DNA of 64,000 nt, taken from assembly GCF_009908265.2 (NCBI RefSeq), contig NZ_JAAATX020000003.1, forward strand, positions 1 through 64,000, given 5' to 3'. Below are positions 37,891-46,809 of the stretch, piece by piece. The notes under the pieces are model-generated. The model was not told the origin of the DNA. It did not search any database and saw only the letters and a program-made list of their open reading frames with translations. How positions within the stretch are numbered: position 1 is the first letter of the stretch; the number at the start of each line of letters is the position of its first letter. Source of the stretch: Paragemmobacter amnigenus. Its GTDB lineage: Bacteria; Pseudomonadota; Alphaproteobacteria; Rhodobacterales; Rhodobacteraceae. The position numbers and the translations under genes were made by a program.

Positions 37891-39468
37891 ATGGCAAAGA
37901 TCGCCTATATCCTGCTGTGCCACAAAGACCCCGATGGCATCATCGCCCAGGCCGAGCGGCTCACCGCAGCCGGTGACTTCGTGTCGATCCATTTCGACGC
38001 CCGCGCCCCGCGCGAGGCCTTTGACCGCATCCGCACGGCGCTGGCCGCCAATGGCTCCGTCACCTTCGCCCGTCGCCGCATCAAATGCGGCTGGGGCGAG
38101 TGGAGCCTGGTCGAGGCCACGCTTCACGCCACGCAGGCGGCGGTCGCCGCCTTTCCCTATGCCACGCATTTCTACATGCTGTCCGGCGACTGCATGCCGA
38201 TCAAATCGGCCGAATTCGTCCATGCCTTCCTCGACAGGGACGAGGTCGACTACATCGAAAGCTTCGATTTCTTCACCTCGGACTGGATCAAGACCGGCAT
38301 CAAGGAAGAACGGCTGATCTATCGCCACTGGTTCAACGAACGCACCCACAAGCGGCTATTCTACGGCTCGATGCAGGTGCAGGAACGGCTGGGTCTGGCG
38401 CGTCAGGTTCCCGCCGACCTCCAGATGCAGATCGGCAGCCAGTGGTGGTGCCTGCGCCGCCGCACGGTCGAGTCGGTGCTCGACTTCTGTGCAAGGCGCA
38501 AGGATGTCATGCGCTTCTTCCGCACCACATGGATTCCGGACGAGACATTCTTCCAGACCCTCGTCCGCCACCTCGTGCCCGAGGCCGAGATCCGCTCGCG
38601 CACGCTGACATTCCTGATGTTCACCGACTACGGAATGCCGGTGACCTTCTACAACGACCATTACGACCTGCTCCTGTCGCAGGACTATCTCTTCGCGCGC
38701 AAGATCTCCTCCGACGCGCGCGAACTGCGGGCGCGTCTGGGCACGCTCTACGCCGCCAAGGGCGTGCAGTTTGCCATCTCGAACGAAGGGCGCAGCCTTT
38801 TCCGTTTCCTCACGGGACGGGGCCGCGTCGGACGCCGCTTCGCCCCGCGCTTCTGGGAACGCGAAGCCTCCCTCGGGCGCGAACGGACGCTGATGATGGT
38901 GACCTGCAAGAAATGGCACGTCGCCAAACGGCTGGTCGAACGCGTGCGCGACGTCACCAACCTTCCGGCGATGGACTATCTCTTCAACGAGGCATCGACA
39001 CCCCTGCCCGATCTGGGCGGCATCCAGACCACGCTTGAAAAACGCACCCGTCACCGCCGCGCGCTTGTGCGGATGCTGTTTGACTACTGGCAGTCGGACC
39101 AGCTTCTCTTCTGCATCGATCCGGCCAACGTGGACCTGATGCAGGATTTCTACAACGACAAGGCCGTGGTGCGCCTGCTCGAAATCGAATGCGACTTCAC
39201 CGACGACTACCTGATCGGCCATGCGCGGCGCGTGGGTCTTGCGGGTGACCGCACGCCCAAGGAAACCATCGACCGGCTTCTGCCCACGATCCGCTATGAC
39301 GTAAGGTTCGAAAGCGACCGCATCAGGGACGCCAACTTTCCGCATTTCCACCGCATCAGGGAAAGCGCCAGCGTGGACGAAAACACCGTGCCACTTGCGG
39401 AATTCCTTGATATCCCCATGGAAAAGGCGCGCGAGATCGCGGCCACCGGACATCTTTTCGTGGATTGA
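37891..39468 (+). CDS. GT14/DUF5928-type glycosyltransferase (core-2 branching enzyme-like)
   Basis: A 525-residue protein. The first 280 residues have the core-2/I-branching fold: AYILLCHKDPDGI, VSIHFDARAP, HFYMLSGDCMPIKS, GSQWWCLRRRTVE and WIPDETFFQTL. The C-terminal 240 residues correspond to DUF5928 and resemble a P-loop-less sulfotransferase or kinase-like part (MMVTCKKWHVAKRLVERV, FDYWQSDQLLFCIDP). It likely adds N-acetylglucosamine or xylose to a polysaccharide. No membrane segment. The neighbour in divergent orientation is a sulfotransferase. Confidence 0.82.
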   Translation: MAKIAYILLCHKDPDGIIAQAERLTAAGDFVSIHFDARAPREAFDRIRTALAANGSVTFARRRIKCGWGEWSLVEATLHATQAAVAAFPYATHFYMLSGDCMPIKSAEFVHAFLDRDEVDYIESFDFFTSDWIKTGIKEERLIYRHWFNERTHKRLFYGSMQVQERLGLARQVPADLQMQIGSQWWCLRRRTVESVLDFCARRKDVMRFFRTTWIPDETFFQTLVRHLVPEAEIRSRTLTFLMFTDYGMPVTFYNDHYDLLLSQDYLFARKISSDARELRARLGTLYAAKGVQFAISNEGRSLFRFLTGRGRVGRRFAPRFWEREASLGRERTLMMVTCKKWHVAKRLVERVRDVTNLPAMDYLFNEASTPLPDLGGIQTTLEKRTRHRRALVRMLFDYWQSDQLLFCIDPANVDLMQDFYNDKAVVRLLEIECDFTDDYLIGHARRVGLAGDRTPKETIDRLLPTIRYDVRFESDRIRDANFPHFHRIRESASVDENTVPLAEFLDIPMEKAREIAATGHLFVD

Positions 39469-39473
39469 CAGAC

Positions 39474-39854
39474 ATGCCCCACAGCTATGACCCGACCAAC
39501 ATCTTCGCCCGTATCCTGCGCGGCGAGATCCCGAACAAAACCCTGATCGAGACCGATCACACCTTGGCCTTTCACGACATAAACCCGCAGGCCCCCCACC
39601 ATGTTCTGGTGATTCCGAAGGGTGCCTATATCACTTTCGATCATTTCTGCGCCGAAGCGACCGAGGCAGAGATCGTCGATTTCTACCGGACCGCAGCCTC
39701 GGTCTGCGCCATGCTCGGGGTCAGTCTCGGCGATGGCGGGGCGGGCTATCGCGGCATCACCAATGCGGGCGGCGATGGCGGGCAGGAAGTGCCCCATTAC
39801 CACCTGCATATCGTGGGCGGCGCGCCACTGGGCCGGATGCTCTCGCGCGGCTGA
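39474..39854 (+). CDS. HIT-family nucleotide hydrolase/transferase
   Basis: A 126-residue histidine triad protein with the active-site phrase HYHLHIVGG (His108, 110, 112). Length and NIFARILRGEIPNKTLIET match the HINT branch, which hydrolyses nucleoside phosphoramidates. ATG 39474 is used rather than a TTG three codons upstream. It is 5 bases after the glycosyltransferase gene. Confidence 0.93.
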   Translation: MPHSYDPTNIFARILRGEIPNKTLIETDHTLAFHDINPQAPHHVLVIPKGAYITFDHFCAEATEAEIVDFYRTAASVCAMLGVSLGDGGAGYRGITNAGGDGGQEVPHYHLHIVGGAPLGRMLSRG

Positions 39855-39933
39855 GGCCTCCATCCCCTCACGGACGCCCCTGACGGACGCCCATGACGGA
39901 CCCGTCCGGGGCGGAACCCGCCGCCCCGACTGG

Positions 39934-40917
39934 TCAGACCAGCCCTTCCTTGCGGAACAGTGCCTTCAGGTCCGTCTCGGGCCGTGCGCCGAAATGGCTG
40001 ATGACCTCGGCCGCCGCAACGCAGCCCATGCGCCCGCAGACCGCCAGCCCCTGCCCCGTCGCCAGCCCGTAAAGGAACCCCGCCGCGAACTGGTCGCCCG
40101 CGCCGGTCGCATCCACCGGCACCACGCGGTTCACCGGCACCGTCACCATCTCGTCCCCGCGGACCAGAATGACCTCGTCCCCGGACCGCGTGCAGACCAC
40201 CACGCCCGCATCCGCCGCCGCCTGCTCCAGCGCGCTGGACAGGTCGGTCTGATAGAGCGAGGACCACTCGTGCTCGTTCCCGATGACGTAGTCGAGTTCC
40301 TTCACCAGCCGCCGGAAATCGTCGCGGTGGCGGTCCACGCAGAACGGGTCCGACAGCGCGATCCCCGCCTTGCCGCCCGCGTTGCGGCACAGCTTTGCCG
40401 CGCGTTCGAAGGCCTGCTTCCCCTTCGGCTTGTCGTAAAGATAGCCTTCAAGGAACAAGAGCACCGCCTCGCCCGCCACGGCATCGGACACATCCTCCGG
40501 CCCCAGCTCGGACGAGATCCCCAGATAGGTGTTCATCGACCGCTCGCCATCGGGCGAGACAAAGATCATCGACCGCGACGTGGGCAGCTCGCCCCCTGCC
40601 ACCGGCGGGTTGGGAAAGGCCGTGCCGCTGTCGCCCATCGTCTTGGCATAGAACCGCCCCAGCGCATCGTCATGCACCCGCCCGATGAAGGCCGTCCGCA
40701 GGCCAAGGTTCCCCAGCCCCGCGATGGTATTGGCCACCGACCCGCCCGGCGCCTGCACGCGGTCCTTCATCGCAGCATAAAGCAGCTCGCCCCGCTCGCG
40801 CTCGACCAGCTGCATGATGCCCTTCTCGATCCCCATCATCTCGATGAAGCTGTCATCTCCTTGCGTGAACACATCGACGATGGCATTGCCGATGCCGACG
40901 ACATCATAGGTCTTCAT
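39934..40917 (-). CDS. PfkB-family kinase, adenosine kinase-like
   Basis: A 327-residue ribokinase-fold enzyme. Visible: VVGIGNAIVDV, the substrate phrase PGGSVANTIAGLGNLG, and the anion-hole/catalytic DATGAGDQFAAGF near residue 265. The start GIGNAIVDV and overall length match proteobacterial adenosine kinases, which convert adenosine to AMP; inosine-guanosine kinase activity cannot be excluded. ATG 40917 overlaps the end of nth by four bases. Confidence 0.9.
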   Translation of the reverse strand: MKTYDVVGIGNAIVDVFTQGDDSFIEMMGIEKGIMQLVERERGELLYAAMKDRVQAPGGSVANTIAGLGNLGLRTAFIGRVHDDALGRFYAKTMGDSGTAFPNPPVAGGELPTSRSMIFVSPDGERSMNTYLGISSELGPEDVSDAVAGEAVLLFLEGYLYDKPKGKQAFERAAKLCRNAGGKAGIALSDPFCVDRHRDDFRRLVKELDYVIGNEHEWSSLYQTDLSSALEQAAADAGVVVCTRSGDEVILVRGDEMVTVPVNRVVPVDATGAGDQFAAGFLYGLATGQGLAVCGRMGCVAAAEVISHFGARPETDLKALFRKEGLV

Positions 40918-41558
40918 TCGGTCTTTTCCTCATACAGACAAAGATCGCGGATCGGGCAGATGCCGCATTTGGGTTTGCGCGCGACGCAGATATAGCGGCC
41001 GTGCAGGATCAGCCAGTGATGCGCGTGCAGTTGGAATTCGGCGGGAACATTGTCCTCGATCGCCCGCTCCACCGCCGTCTCGTCCTTTCCGGGCGCGATG
41101 CCGGTGCGGTTGCCGACGCGGAAGATATGCGTATCCACCGCCTGCGCGGGCTGGCGGAACCACATGTTCAAGACGACATTCGCCGTCTTGCGCCCCACCC
41201 CCGGCAGCGATTGCAGCGCCGCGCGCGACGACGGCACCTCGCCCCCGAACTCGTCGATCAGGATGCGGCACAGCTTGATGACGTTCTTCGCCTTGTTGCG
41301 GTAAAGGCCGATCGTCTTGATGCGCTCGGTCAACCCCTCCTCGCCCAAGGCCAGCATCTTGTCGGGCGTATCCGCCACGGCGAACAGCCCCCGCGTCGCC
41401 TTGTTCACCCCCGCATCCGTCGCCTGCGCCGACAGCGCCACCGCGACCAGCAGGGTAAAGGCGTTCACATGCTCCAACTCCCCCTTCGGCTCCGCCTCCA
41501 GCGCGTGGAAGCGGGTGAAGATCTCCTTCATCTGGGCATAGGGAAGCTGCTTGACCAT
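40914..41558 (-). CDS. nth: Endonuclease III
   Basis: A 214-residue DNA glycosylase/AP lyase for oxidised pyrimidines. The helix-hairpin-helix LPGVGRKTA with catalytic Lys124, Asp142 in VDTHIFRV, and the [4Fe-4S] set C191-x6-C198-x2-C201-x5-C207 are all intact. ATG 41558; the sugar kinase gene follows with a four-base overlap. An inverted repeat lies in the divergent gap to the Ada-like gene. Confidence 0.95.
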   Translation of the reverse strand: MVKQLPYAQMKEIFTRFHALEAEPKGELEHVNAFTLLVAVALSAQATDAGVNKATRGLFAVADTPDKMLALGEEGLTERIKTIGLYRNKAKNVIKLCRILIDEFGGEVPSSRAALQSLPGVGRKTANVVLNMWFRQPAQAVDTHIFRVGNRTGIAPGKDETAVERAIEDNVPAEFQLHAHHWLILHGRYICVARKPKCGICPIRDLCLYEEKTE

Positions 41559-41578
41559 GCGAAGCCCATAAGCGAGGC

Positions 41579-41601
41579 GATCCCGCCAAACAAGGCGGAT
41601 C
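41579..41601. promoter_or_regulatory. Inverted repeat between divergent nth and Ada-like genes
   Basis: GATCCCGCC (41579-41587), AAACAA, GGCGGATC (41594-41601), pairing with one extra C. It sits 21 bases from nth and 63 bases from the Ada-like gene, both DNA repair functions. Possible shared operator. Confidence 0.35.
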
Positions 41602-41663
41602 AAGCAGAAAACGGGTCGCCTGTGGCCGTCCGCGCCCATAGATTGGCCGGCAAGGAGGCCCCC

Positions 41664-42497
41664 ATGACCGACCAATCCCCCGCCTACCATTTCGCCGTCA
41701 TCGCCCGCGCGCTGCGCTTGATCGACGAGGCGGGCCCCACCTTGACGCTCGATGACCTTGCCGCGCGGATGGACATGTCGCCCGCGCATTTCCAGCGCAC
41801 CTTTTCCGCCTGGGTCGGCATCTCGCCCAAACGCTACCAGCAGTACCTGACGCTGGACCACGCCCGCCGGATGCTGGCCGAACGCTTCACCACGCTGGAA
41901 ACCGCGCTTGCCACCGGCCTGTCGGGCACGGGCCGCCTGCACGACCTGTTCCTCACATGGGAGGCGATGACCCCGGGCGATTTCGCCAAGGGCGGCGAGG
42001 GGCTGACCATCCGCCACGGCTGGTTCGACAGCCCCTTCGGCCCCGCCATCGTCATGGGCACCGACCGCGGCATCTGCGGCATGGGCTTCGCGGCCGAGAT
42101 GGGGGCCGATGCCGCCTTCGACGACCTGATCCGCCGCTGGCCCAAGGCCCGCTTCACCGAAGACCCCGCCGACCTGCGGACTTGGGCCGATGCCGCCTTC
42201 GGCACCTCAGGCACCGCACCCCTGCACCTGATCGGCGCGCCCTTCCAGATCAAGGTCTGGGAGGCGCTGATGCGGATCCCCACCGGTCACGTCACCACCT
42301 ATTCGGAAATCGCGGGCACCATCGGCAATCCCCGCGCCGTCCGCGCCGTGGGCACCGCCGTAGGCCGCAACCCGATCAGCTTCCTCATCCCCTGCCACCG
42401 CGCACTGCGCCGCGACGGCAGCCTTGGCGGCTATCACTGGGGCCTGCCAGTGAAACGCGCGATCCTCGCATGGGAATCCGCGCGCACCGGAATGTGA
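41664..42497 (+). CDS. Ada-like AraC HTH + O6-methylguanine-DNA methyltransferase
   Basis: A 277-residue two-domain protein. Residues about 10-100 form an AraC-type helix-turn-helix (LTLDDLAARMDMSPAHFQRTF, GISPKRYQQYL). Residues about 110-275 form the alkyltransferase with GHVTTYSEIAGTIGNPRAVRAVG and the acceptor PCHR (Cys244). The Cys-rich N-terminal methylphosphotriester domain of E. coli Ada is absent, so it may not act as a methylation-activated regulator in the same way. ATG 41664 follows AAGGAGG. Confidence 0.92.
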   Translation: MTDQSPAYHFAVIARALRLIDEAGPTLTLDDLAARMDMSPAHFQRTFSAWVGISPKRYQQYLTLDHARRMLAERFTTLETALATGLSGTGRLHDLFLTWEAMTPGDFAKGGEGLTIRHGWFDSPFGPAIVMGTDRGICGMGFAAEMGADAAFDDLIRRWPKARFTEDPADLRTWADAAFGTSGTAPLHLIGAPFQIKVWEALMRIPTGHVTTYSEIAGTIGNPRAVRAVGTAVGRNPISFLIPCHRALRRDGSLGGYHWGLPVKRAILAWESARTGM

Positions 42498-42529
42498 TGC
42501 GCGGATTGTTGCCGCAAGGGGGGCGGTCC

Positions 42530-42558
42530 TATCCAGCCCGCCGCCGCCTTGGTATAAT
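42530..42558 (+). promoter_or_regulatory. Likely promoter of the OmpA lipoprotein gene
   Basis: A perfect TATAAT at 42553-42558, 48 bases before the start codon, with a weak -35 (TATCCA) 17 bases upstream. Confidence 0.5.
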
Positions 42559-42606
42559 AGGGACCAGAGCCCGCAACAGGGCCTTCCACCATCGAGGCGG
42601 CAGCAA

Positions 42607-43269
42607 ATGACCTTCAAGACACCCCTGATCCTTTCCACCCTCGGCATCCTTGCCCTGACGGCCTGCGTCCCGGCGGATCCCTACGGTGCCGCCCCCGCAG
42701 GGCAGCCGATGGGCCCCCGCACCCAGTCCGGCGCGCTGATCGGCGCCATGGCGGGCGGCCTGATCGGGTCGCAATCCGATGACGACCGCCTTCTGAAAAC
42801 CGCCGTCGGCGCGGGCATCGGTGCCATCGTCGGCGGGGCCATCGGCGCGACGCTCGACCAGCAGGCGGCGGAACTGCGCGGCATCAACGGCCAGTTCAAC
42901 GTCACCAACATGGGCGACTACCTCGTCGTCAACATGCCGCAGGACGTGCTGTTCACCGTCGACAGCGCCGCGCTGCGCCCCGACCTGACGCGCGACATCA
43001 AGGCCGTGGCGCAGAACCTGCTGCGCTATCCCAACAGCCAGATCCAGATCGTGGGCCATACCGACAACACCGGTTCCGCCAGCTACAATCAGGACCTATC
43101 GCAGCGCCGCGCCGTGTCGGTCGCCAACGTCCTGCGCGAAAGCGGCGTCCCGAACGGCCGCATCGCCGCCTTCGGCCGGGGCGAGGATCAGCCCGTCGCC
43201 TCGAACCTCACCCCCGAAGGCCGCGCCCAGAACCGCCGCGTGGAAATCATCATCCGCCCGACGGCCTGA
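42607..43269 (+). CDS. OmpA-family lipoprotein with glycine zipper (YiaD-like)
   Basis: A 220-residue outer-membrane lipoprotein. Lipobox LTAC with Cys20; a glycine-zipper region (about 42-84: GALIGAMAGGLIG and GAGIGAIVGGAIGATL); and a C-terminal OmpA domain (about 110-215) with IVGHTDNTGS and NRRVEIII for peptidoglycan binding. ATG 42607 is preceded by GAGGCGGCA. Ends in a strong terminator. Confidence 0.92.
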   Translation: MTFKTPLILSTLGILALTACVPADPYGAAPAGQPMGPRTQSGALIGAMAGGLIGSQSDDDRLLKTAVGAGIGAIVGGAIGATLDQQAAELRGINGQFNVTNMGDYLVVNMPQDVLFTVDSAALRPDLTRDIKAVAQNLLRYPNSQIQIVGHTDNTGSASYNQDLSQRRAVSVANVLRESGVPNGRIAAFGRGEDQPVASNLTPEGRAQNRRVEIIIRPTA

Positions 43270-43289
43270 CATTCCGCACCACCGCATCC

Positions 43290-43317
43290 AAAGGCCGGGC
43301 ACCCTGCCCGGCCTTTT
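43290..43317 (+). terminator. Rho-independent terminator after the OmpA lipoprotein gene
   Basis: Perfect 12-pair stem (43290-43301 with 43305-43316), loop CCC, ending in CCTTTT. Confidence 0.88.
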
Positions 43318-43334
43318 CCATTGTGCAAACCCGC

Positions 43335-43359
43335 ATCTGGTCATAACTTCCGACCAATT
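43335..43359 (+). promoter_or_regulatory. Predicted autoregulatory operator of the FadR-type regulator
   Basis: TGGTCATAACTTCCGACCA followed by ATT, ending 14 bases before the start codon. It matches the glcD upstream site at 19 of 25 positions, including the shared ATAACTT core and the ACCAATT end. Confidence 0.7.
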
Positions 43360-43373
43360 GTTGCGAGGTTGCC

Positions 43374-44141
43374 ATGCCCTTCGAGAAAGCCCAGACCGAA
43401 AAGCTTTCCCACTCCATCGTCCGCCAGATCGAACTGCTGATCCTGCGCGGCATCCTGCGGCCCGGCGAACGCCTGCCTTCAGAACGCGAACTTTCCGAAA
43501 AGATGGACGTCTCGCGCCCCTCCCTGCGCGAGGCAATCGCGGACCTGCAGGAACGCGGCCTCGTCAGCGCGCGCCCCAATGCGGGCATCTACGTGGCCGA
43601 GGTGCTGGGCTCCGCCTTCTCGCCCGCCCTCGTCGACCTCTTCTCCCGCCATGAAGAGGCGGTGCGCGACTACCTCTCCTTCCGGCGCGACATGGAGGGG
43701 CTCGCCGCCGAACGCGCGGCGCGTCTCGCCTCGGACACCGACCTAGCCGTGATCGACGAGATCTTCCGCAAGATGGAAGCCGCCCATTCCAAACGCGACC
43801 CGTCCGACGAATCCCAACTCGACGCGCAATTCCACATGGCCATCATCGAGGCGGGGCATAACGTCATCATGCTGCACATGATGCGCTCGATGTTCGACCT
43901 GCTGCGTCAGGGCGTGTTCTACAACCGCCAGATCCTGTTCAAGGTCCGCACCACGCGCGAGGCGCTTCTGGACCAGCACCGCGCCATCAACACCGCGATC
44001 CAGTCCCGCGACCCCGCCGCCGCCCGCGCCGCGATCGAGGCGCATCTGGGCTTTGTCGAAGTGGCCTTCGAGGAACAGGCCCGCGCCGCCCGAAACGAAG
44101 CCGTGGCCCGCCAGAGGCTGGAACACGAAAAGACGCGCTAG
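43374..44141 (+). CDS. GntR-family regulator, FadR subfamily (FCD domain)
   Basis: A 255-residue transcription factor. The winged helix (about 10-75) has LRPGERLPSERELSEKMDVSRPSLREAI; the FCD effector domain (about 95-235) has the metal-binding pattern DAQFHMAIIEAGHN and a later HRAI and HL. FadR-type regulators with this domain often sense short hydroxy or carboxylic acids (lactate, glycolate, pyruvate). The operator shared with glcDEF points to glycolate or a related acid as the signal; this is inference. It ends near the shared atpF terminator. Confidence 0.9.
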   Translation: MPFEKAQTEKLSHSIVRQIELLILRGILRPGERLPSERELSEKMDVSRPSLREAIADLQERGLVSARPNAGIYVAEVLGSAFSPALVDLFSRHEEAVRDYLSFRRDMEGLAAERAARLASDTDLAVIDEIFRKMEAAHSKRDPSDESQLDAQFHMAIIEAGHNVIMLHMMRSMFDLLRQGVFYNRQILFKVRTTREALLDQHRAINTAIQSRDPAAARAAIEAHLGFVEVAFEEQARAARNEAVARQRLEHEKTR

Positions 44142-44155
44142 GCCGCAAAATGAAA

Positions 44156-44178
44156 AAACCCGGCCAGAGGCCGGGTTT
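44156..44178. terminator. Bidirectional terminator between the FadR-type gene and atpF
   Basis: Stem AAACCCGGCC with GGCCGGGTTT and loop AGA. On the minus strand it ends in TTTTTT, so it closes the F0 operon; the plus-strand T-run is weaker. Confidence 0.85.
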
Positions 44179-44200
44179 CTTCGATCCGCTTTCGGTTCGG

Positions 44201-44755
44201 TCAGTGCAGCTTTGCTTCGACCTGCGCGATGGCCGCATCGATCGAAGCCGACGCACCCTCCTTGGTCATCTGCTTGGCCAGCACATCGCCCGCCGCCGCG
44301 ACCGCGACCGAAATCGCCGTCTCGCGCACTTCGCGGATGGCCGAGGCTTCGGCCGAAGCGATCTGCTCCTCCGCCGCCGCCAGACGCCGCGCGATCGAGG
44401 CTTTCAGATCCGCCTTGGCCTGCGCCGCCGCGTTCATCGCCTCTTCCTTGGCCGAAGCGACGATGCGCTCGGACTGCTCCTGCACGTCCTTCTGCTTCTT
44501 CTCATAGGACGCCAGCACCGCCTTGGCCTCGTCCCGCAGCGCGCGGGCCTCTTCCAACTCGGCCTTGATCTGCGCCGCACGGCCATCCAGCAGGGCGCCG
44601 ATCTTGGCCGGAACCTTGAAGTAAAGCAGCACGCCCACAAAGACGAGGAAGGCAATCGTCACGACAAAGTCGGTATTCCGCAGCGAAAAGAACGGACCGC
44701 TCGCCGCAAAGGCGGGGGAACCGATCAGTGCCAGAACCGGCAAAAGCTTTTTCAT
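44201..44755 (-). CDS. atpF: ATP synthase F0 subunit b
   Basis: A 184-residue peripheral-stalk subunit: a signal-like start, one membrane helix (about 29-47, DFVVTIAFLVFVGVLLYF) and a long charged coiled coil (about 55-165). Together with the b' subunit encoded just upstream it forms the heterodimeric stalk typical of alphaproteobacteria and chloroplasts. It is the last gene of atpI-B-E-X-F. Confidence 0.95.
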   Translation of the reverse strand: MKKLLPVLALIGSPAFAASGPFFSLRNTDFVVTIAFLVFVGVLLYFKVPAKIGALLDGRAAQIKAELEEARALRDEAKAVLASYEKKQKDVQEQSERIVASAKEEAMNAAAQAKADLKASIARRLAAAEEQIASAEASAIREVRETAISVAVAAAGDVLAKQMTKEGASASIDAAIAQVEAKLH

Positions 44756-44759
44756 CGGA

Positions 44760-45326
44760 TCACCCTTTCAGTCGCGCGGTCACGGCAGCGGTCACCGATT
44801 TCGCATCGGCCTTGCCACCCAGCGCCGCCACCAGTTCCTTGGCGGTATCCTTCGCCACCTCGGTCACGGCATCCAGAGCACCCGCACGGATTTCCCCGAT
44901 GCGCTTCTCGGATTCCGAAGCCTTGGCCGCGATTTCGGCATCAGCACGGGCCGTCGCCGCATCCAGATCCTTCTGGATTTCCGCCTTCGCCTCGGCCACG
45001 ATCTTCGCGGCTTCGGTGCGGGCGCGCGCCAGTGCGTCCTGATAGGCCTTTTCCGCCTCCACGGCCTTGGCCTTCAGCTCTTCAGCCGCGGTCAGGTCGT
45101 TGGTGATGGTGCCCTTGCGTTCCGCCAGCACGCCGCCAATCCGCGGCAGGGCGATGCGCGACAGCACGAAATAGATCACGACAAGCGCGACCACCAGCCA
45201 GAAGATCTGGTTCGGCATCCAGTCCGCACAGAGCTGCGGCATGCCGATGGCGCTGCCAGTCTCGCTGACGCAGGCACCGAGGTCGGCTGCGCCATGTGCG
45301 GCGTCGGCTGTAGATTCAGTTGCCAT
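44760..45326 (-). CDS. atpX: ATP synthase F0 subunit b'
   Basis: A 188-residue second stalk subunit. It has an N-terminal extension of about 30 residues with two Cys, one helix (about 41-60, [20 protein letters not shown]) and a coiled coil with [14 protein letters not shown]. The start codon is ATG 45326 with a GGAGGA site. Separated from atpE by a structured 83-base gap. Confidence 0.95.
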   Translation of the reverse strand: MATESTADAAHGAADLGACVSETGSAIGMPQLCADWMPNQIFWLVVALVVIYFVLSRIALPRIGGVLAERKGTITNDLTAAEELKAKAVEAEKAYQDALARARTEAAKIVAEAKAEIQKDLDAATARADAEIAAKASESEKRIGEIRAGALDAVTEVAKDTAKELVAALGGKADAKSVTAAVTARLKG

Positions 45327-45350
45327 CTTGTCCTCCGTCGGACCCTTTGA

Positions 45351-45405
45351 ACTTCGAAGGGGCGCCGGACAACCGGCGCACCCCCCTTACGTAAGGATTC
45401 GAAGT
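45351..45405 (-). ncRNA. Branched RNA structure between atpE and atpX
   Basis: Outer arms ACTTCGAA (45351-45358) and TTCGAAGT (45398-45405) are exact complements. They enclose a 10-pair GC hairpin (45359-45368 with 45373-45383, one bulge) and the self-complementary CCTTACGTAAGG (45385-45396), so a three-way junction can form. It begins 5 bases after the atpE stop on the transcribed strand. A likely job is to protect or terminate the atpE message so that more c subunit is made than b'. The type is a cis RNA element, not a separate RNA gene. Confidence 0.6.
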
Positions 45406-45409
45406 CGGA

Positions 45410-45646
45410 TCAGACGGCGAACATCAGCAGAAGCGCGACGAGGAACGCAAAGATCCCCAGAGCTTCCGCGAAGGCCAGACCGATGAACAGCGTCGCGGTC
45501 TGCGAACCGGCCGCCGACGGGTTGCGCAGGGCGCCCGCCAGGAAGTTGCCGGCCACATGGCCCACGCCGATGGCGGCAGCGCCCGAACCGATGGCGGCGA
45601 GGCCGGCACCGATGAACTGACCCATGCTTGCGATATCGCCTTCCAT
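45410..45646 (-). CDS. atpE: ATP synthase F0 subunit c
   Basis: A 78-residue proteolipid with two membrane helices joined by the polar loop RNP (41-43). The proton-carrying carboxylate is Glu61 in [12 protein letters not shown]. The Gly/Ala-rich first helix ([17 protein letters not shown]) is normal for proton-type rings; no sodium signature is obvious. Its message ends at a branched structure. Confidence 0.96.
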   Translation of the reverse strand: MEGDIASMGQFIGAGLAAIGSGAAAIGVGHVAGNFLAGALRNPSAAGSQTATLFIGLAFAEALGIFAFLVALLLMFAV

Positions 45647-45693
45647 GATTTTCTCCTTACGATGGAATGCTTGAGTTGGTAGTTGACCGCGCG

Positions 45694-46446
45694 TCAGTGG
45701 CCCGGATGCAGCGCATCCTTCAGATAGACGCAGGTCAGGATGGTAAAGACGTAGGCCTGGATGAAGGCGACCAGCACCTCCAGCCCGTAGATCGCGACGA
45801 TGGCCGCGATCGACACCGGCGAGATCGCGGCGATGGCTGCGAAGCCCGCGAAAACCTTGATCACGGCGTGACCGGCCATGATGTTGCCCGCAAGACGGAT
45901 CGAATGGCTGACGGGGCGGACGAAGTACGAAATCACCTCGATCACCGCGATGATCGGGCGCAGGATCAGCGGCGCATCCGACATCCAGAACAGACCGAGG
46001 AAATGCGCGCCATGCTTGTAAAAACCCAGCAGCGTGACCGCGAAGAACACGCCAAAGCCCAGAACCGCCGTCACCGCGATATGCGAGGTGGGGGTAAAGG
46101 ACATCGGCAGCAGGCCGAGATAGTTGGTGAAGATGATGAAGACGAAGAGCGTGAAGATCTTCGGGAAGTACTTCACCCCGTCATGGCCGCAGATATCCTC
46201 GACCATCTTGTAGATGAAGCCATAGGCCAGCTCGGCCACCGACTGGATGCGCGACGGGATCACCGCACGGCCGCGCGTGCCCAGCACGAACAGCCCGATC
46301 ACGCAGAGCACCGCCAGACCCATCCACAGCGTCACATTGGTGGGCGTGTACCATTCGATCGGGCCGTGTCCGAACAGCGGCTTCACGATGAACTGGTCCA
46401 TCGGGTGGAACACCAGACCGCCTTCGCTGTGCGCTTCTTCCGCCAC
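45694..46446 (-). CDS. atpB: ATP synthase F0 subunit a
   Basis: A 250-residue membrane subunit with five to six helices. The essential Arg is R184 in [13 protein letters not shown], and the C-terminal [18 protein letters not shown] is typical. The start is a GTG at 46446, one base after the atpI stop, with AGAGGAAG ahead; the next ATG (MDQF) would cut the conserved N-terminal LVFHPMDQF. Confidence 0.93.
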   Translation of the reverse strand: MAEEAHSEGGLVFHPMDQFIVKPLFGHGPIEWYTPTNVTLWMGLAVLCVIGLFVLGTRGRAVIPSRIQSVAELAYGFIYKMVEDICGHDGVKYFPKIFTLFVFIIFTNYLGLLPMSFTPTSHIAVTAVLGFGVFFAVTLLGFYKHGAHFLGLFWMSDAPLILRPIIAVIEVISYFVRPVSHSIRLAGNIMAGHAVIKVFAGFAAIAAISPVSIAAIVAIYGLEVLVAFIQAYVFTILTCVYLKDALHPGH

Positions 46447-46447
46447 G

Positions 46448-46780
46448 TCAGTCTTCCTCTCGCTCGGTGGACGCCGCCACCTTCCGTTCCTGCACTTCTT
46501 TCGCCGACCGCAGCATGGTTTTGATCCCCGCCGCAAAGCCCGCCAATATGAACAGCACCAGAAACAGCGGCATGGTCCCCAAAAGCGAGTCCAGCCCGTA
46601 TCCGATGCCGAAGCCGATCCCCAGACCGGCCACAAGCTCGATCACCATCCGCCACGCGAGTTGCGCCTGCGAATACTGATCCTCCTGATGGCGTTTCCGC
46701 GGCCCTTCGACCGCGCCCTTCGCCTTGGCCAGCTTCTCCTCCAGCGCCGCAAGACGCGCGCGATCGGGTTCTTCAGCCAT
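46448..46780 (-). CDS. atpI: ATP synthase assembly protein AtpI
   Basis: A 110-residue membrane protein with a charged N-terminal helix and two membrane segments ([20 protein letters not shown] and [18 protein letters not shown]), the pattern of AtpI/AtpQ proteins that help c-ring assembly or Mg supply. ATG 46780 is chosen; the open frame upstream covers the promoter. First gene of the F0 operon. Confidence 0.9.
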   Translation of the reverse strand: MAEEPDRARLAALEEKLAKAKGAVEGPRKRHQEDQYSQAQLAWRMVIELVAGLGIGFGIGYGLDSLLGTMPLFLVLFILAGFAAGIKTMLRSAKEVQERKVAASTEREED

Positions 46781-46809
46781 GACGGGGTGCCCCCAGAACA
46801 GTCGGGCGG

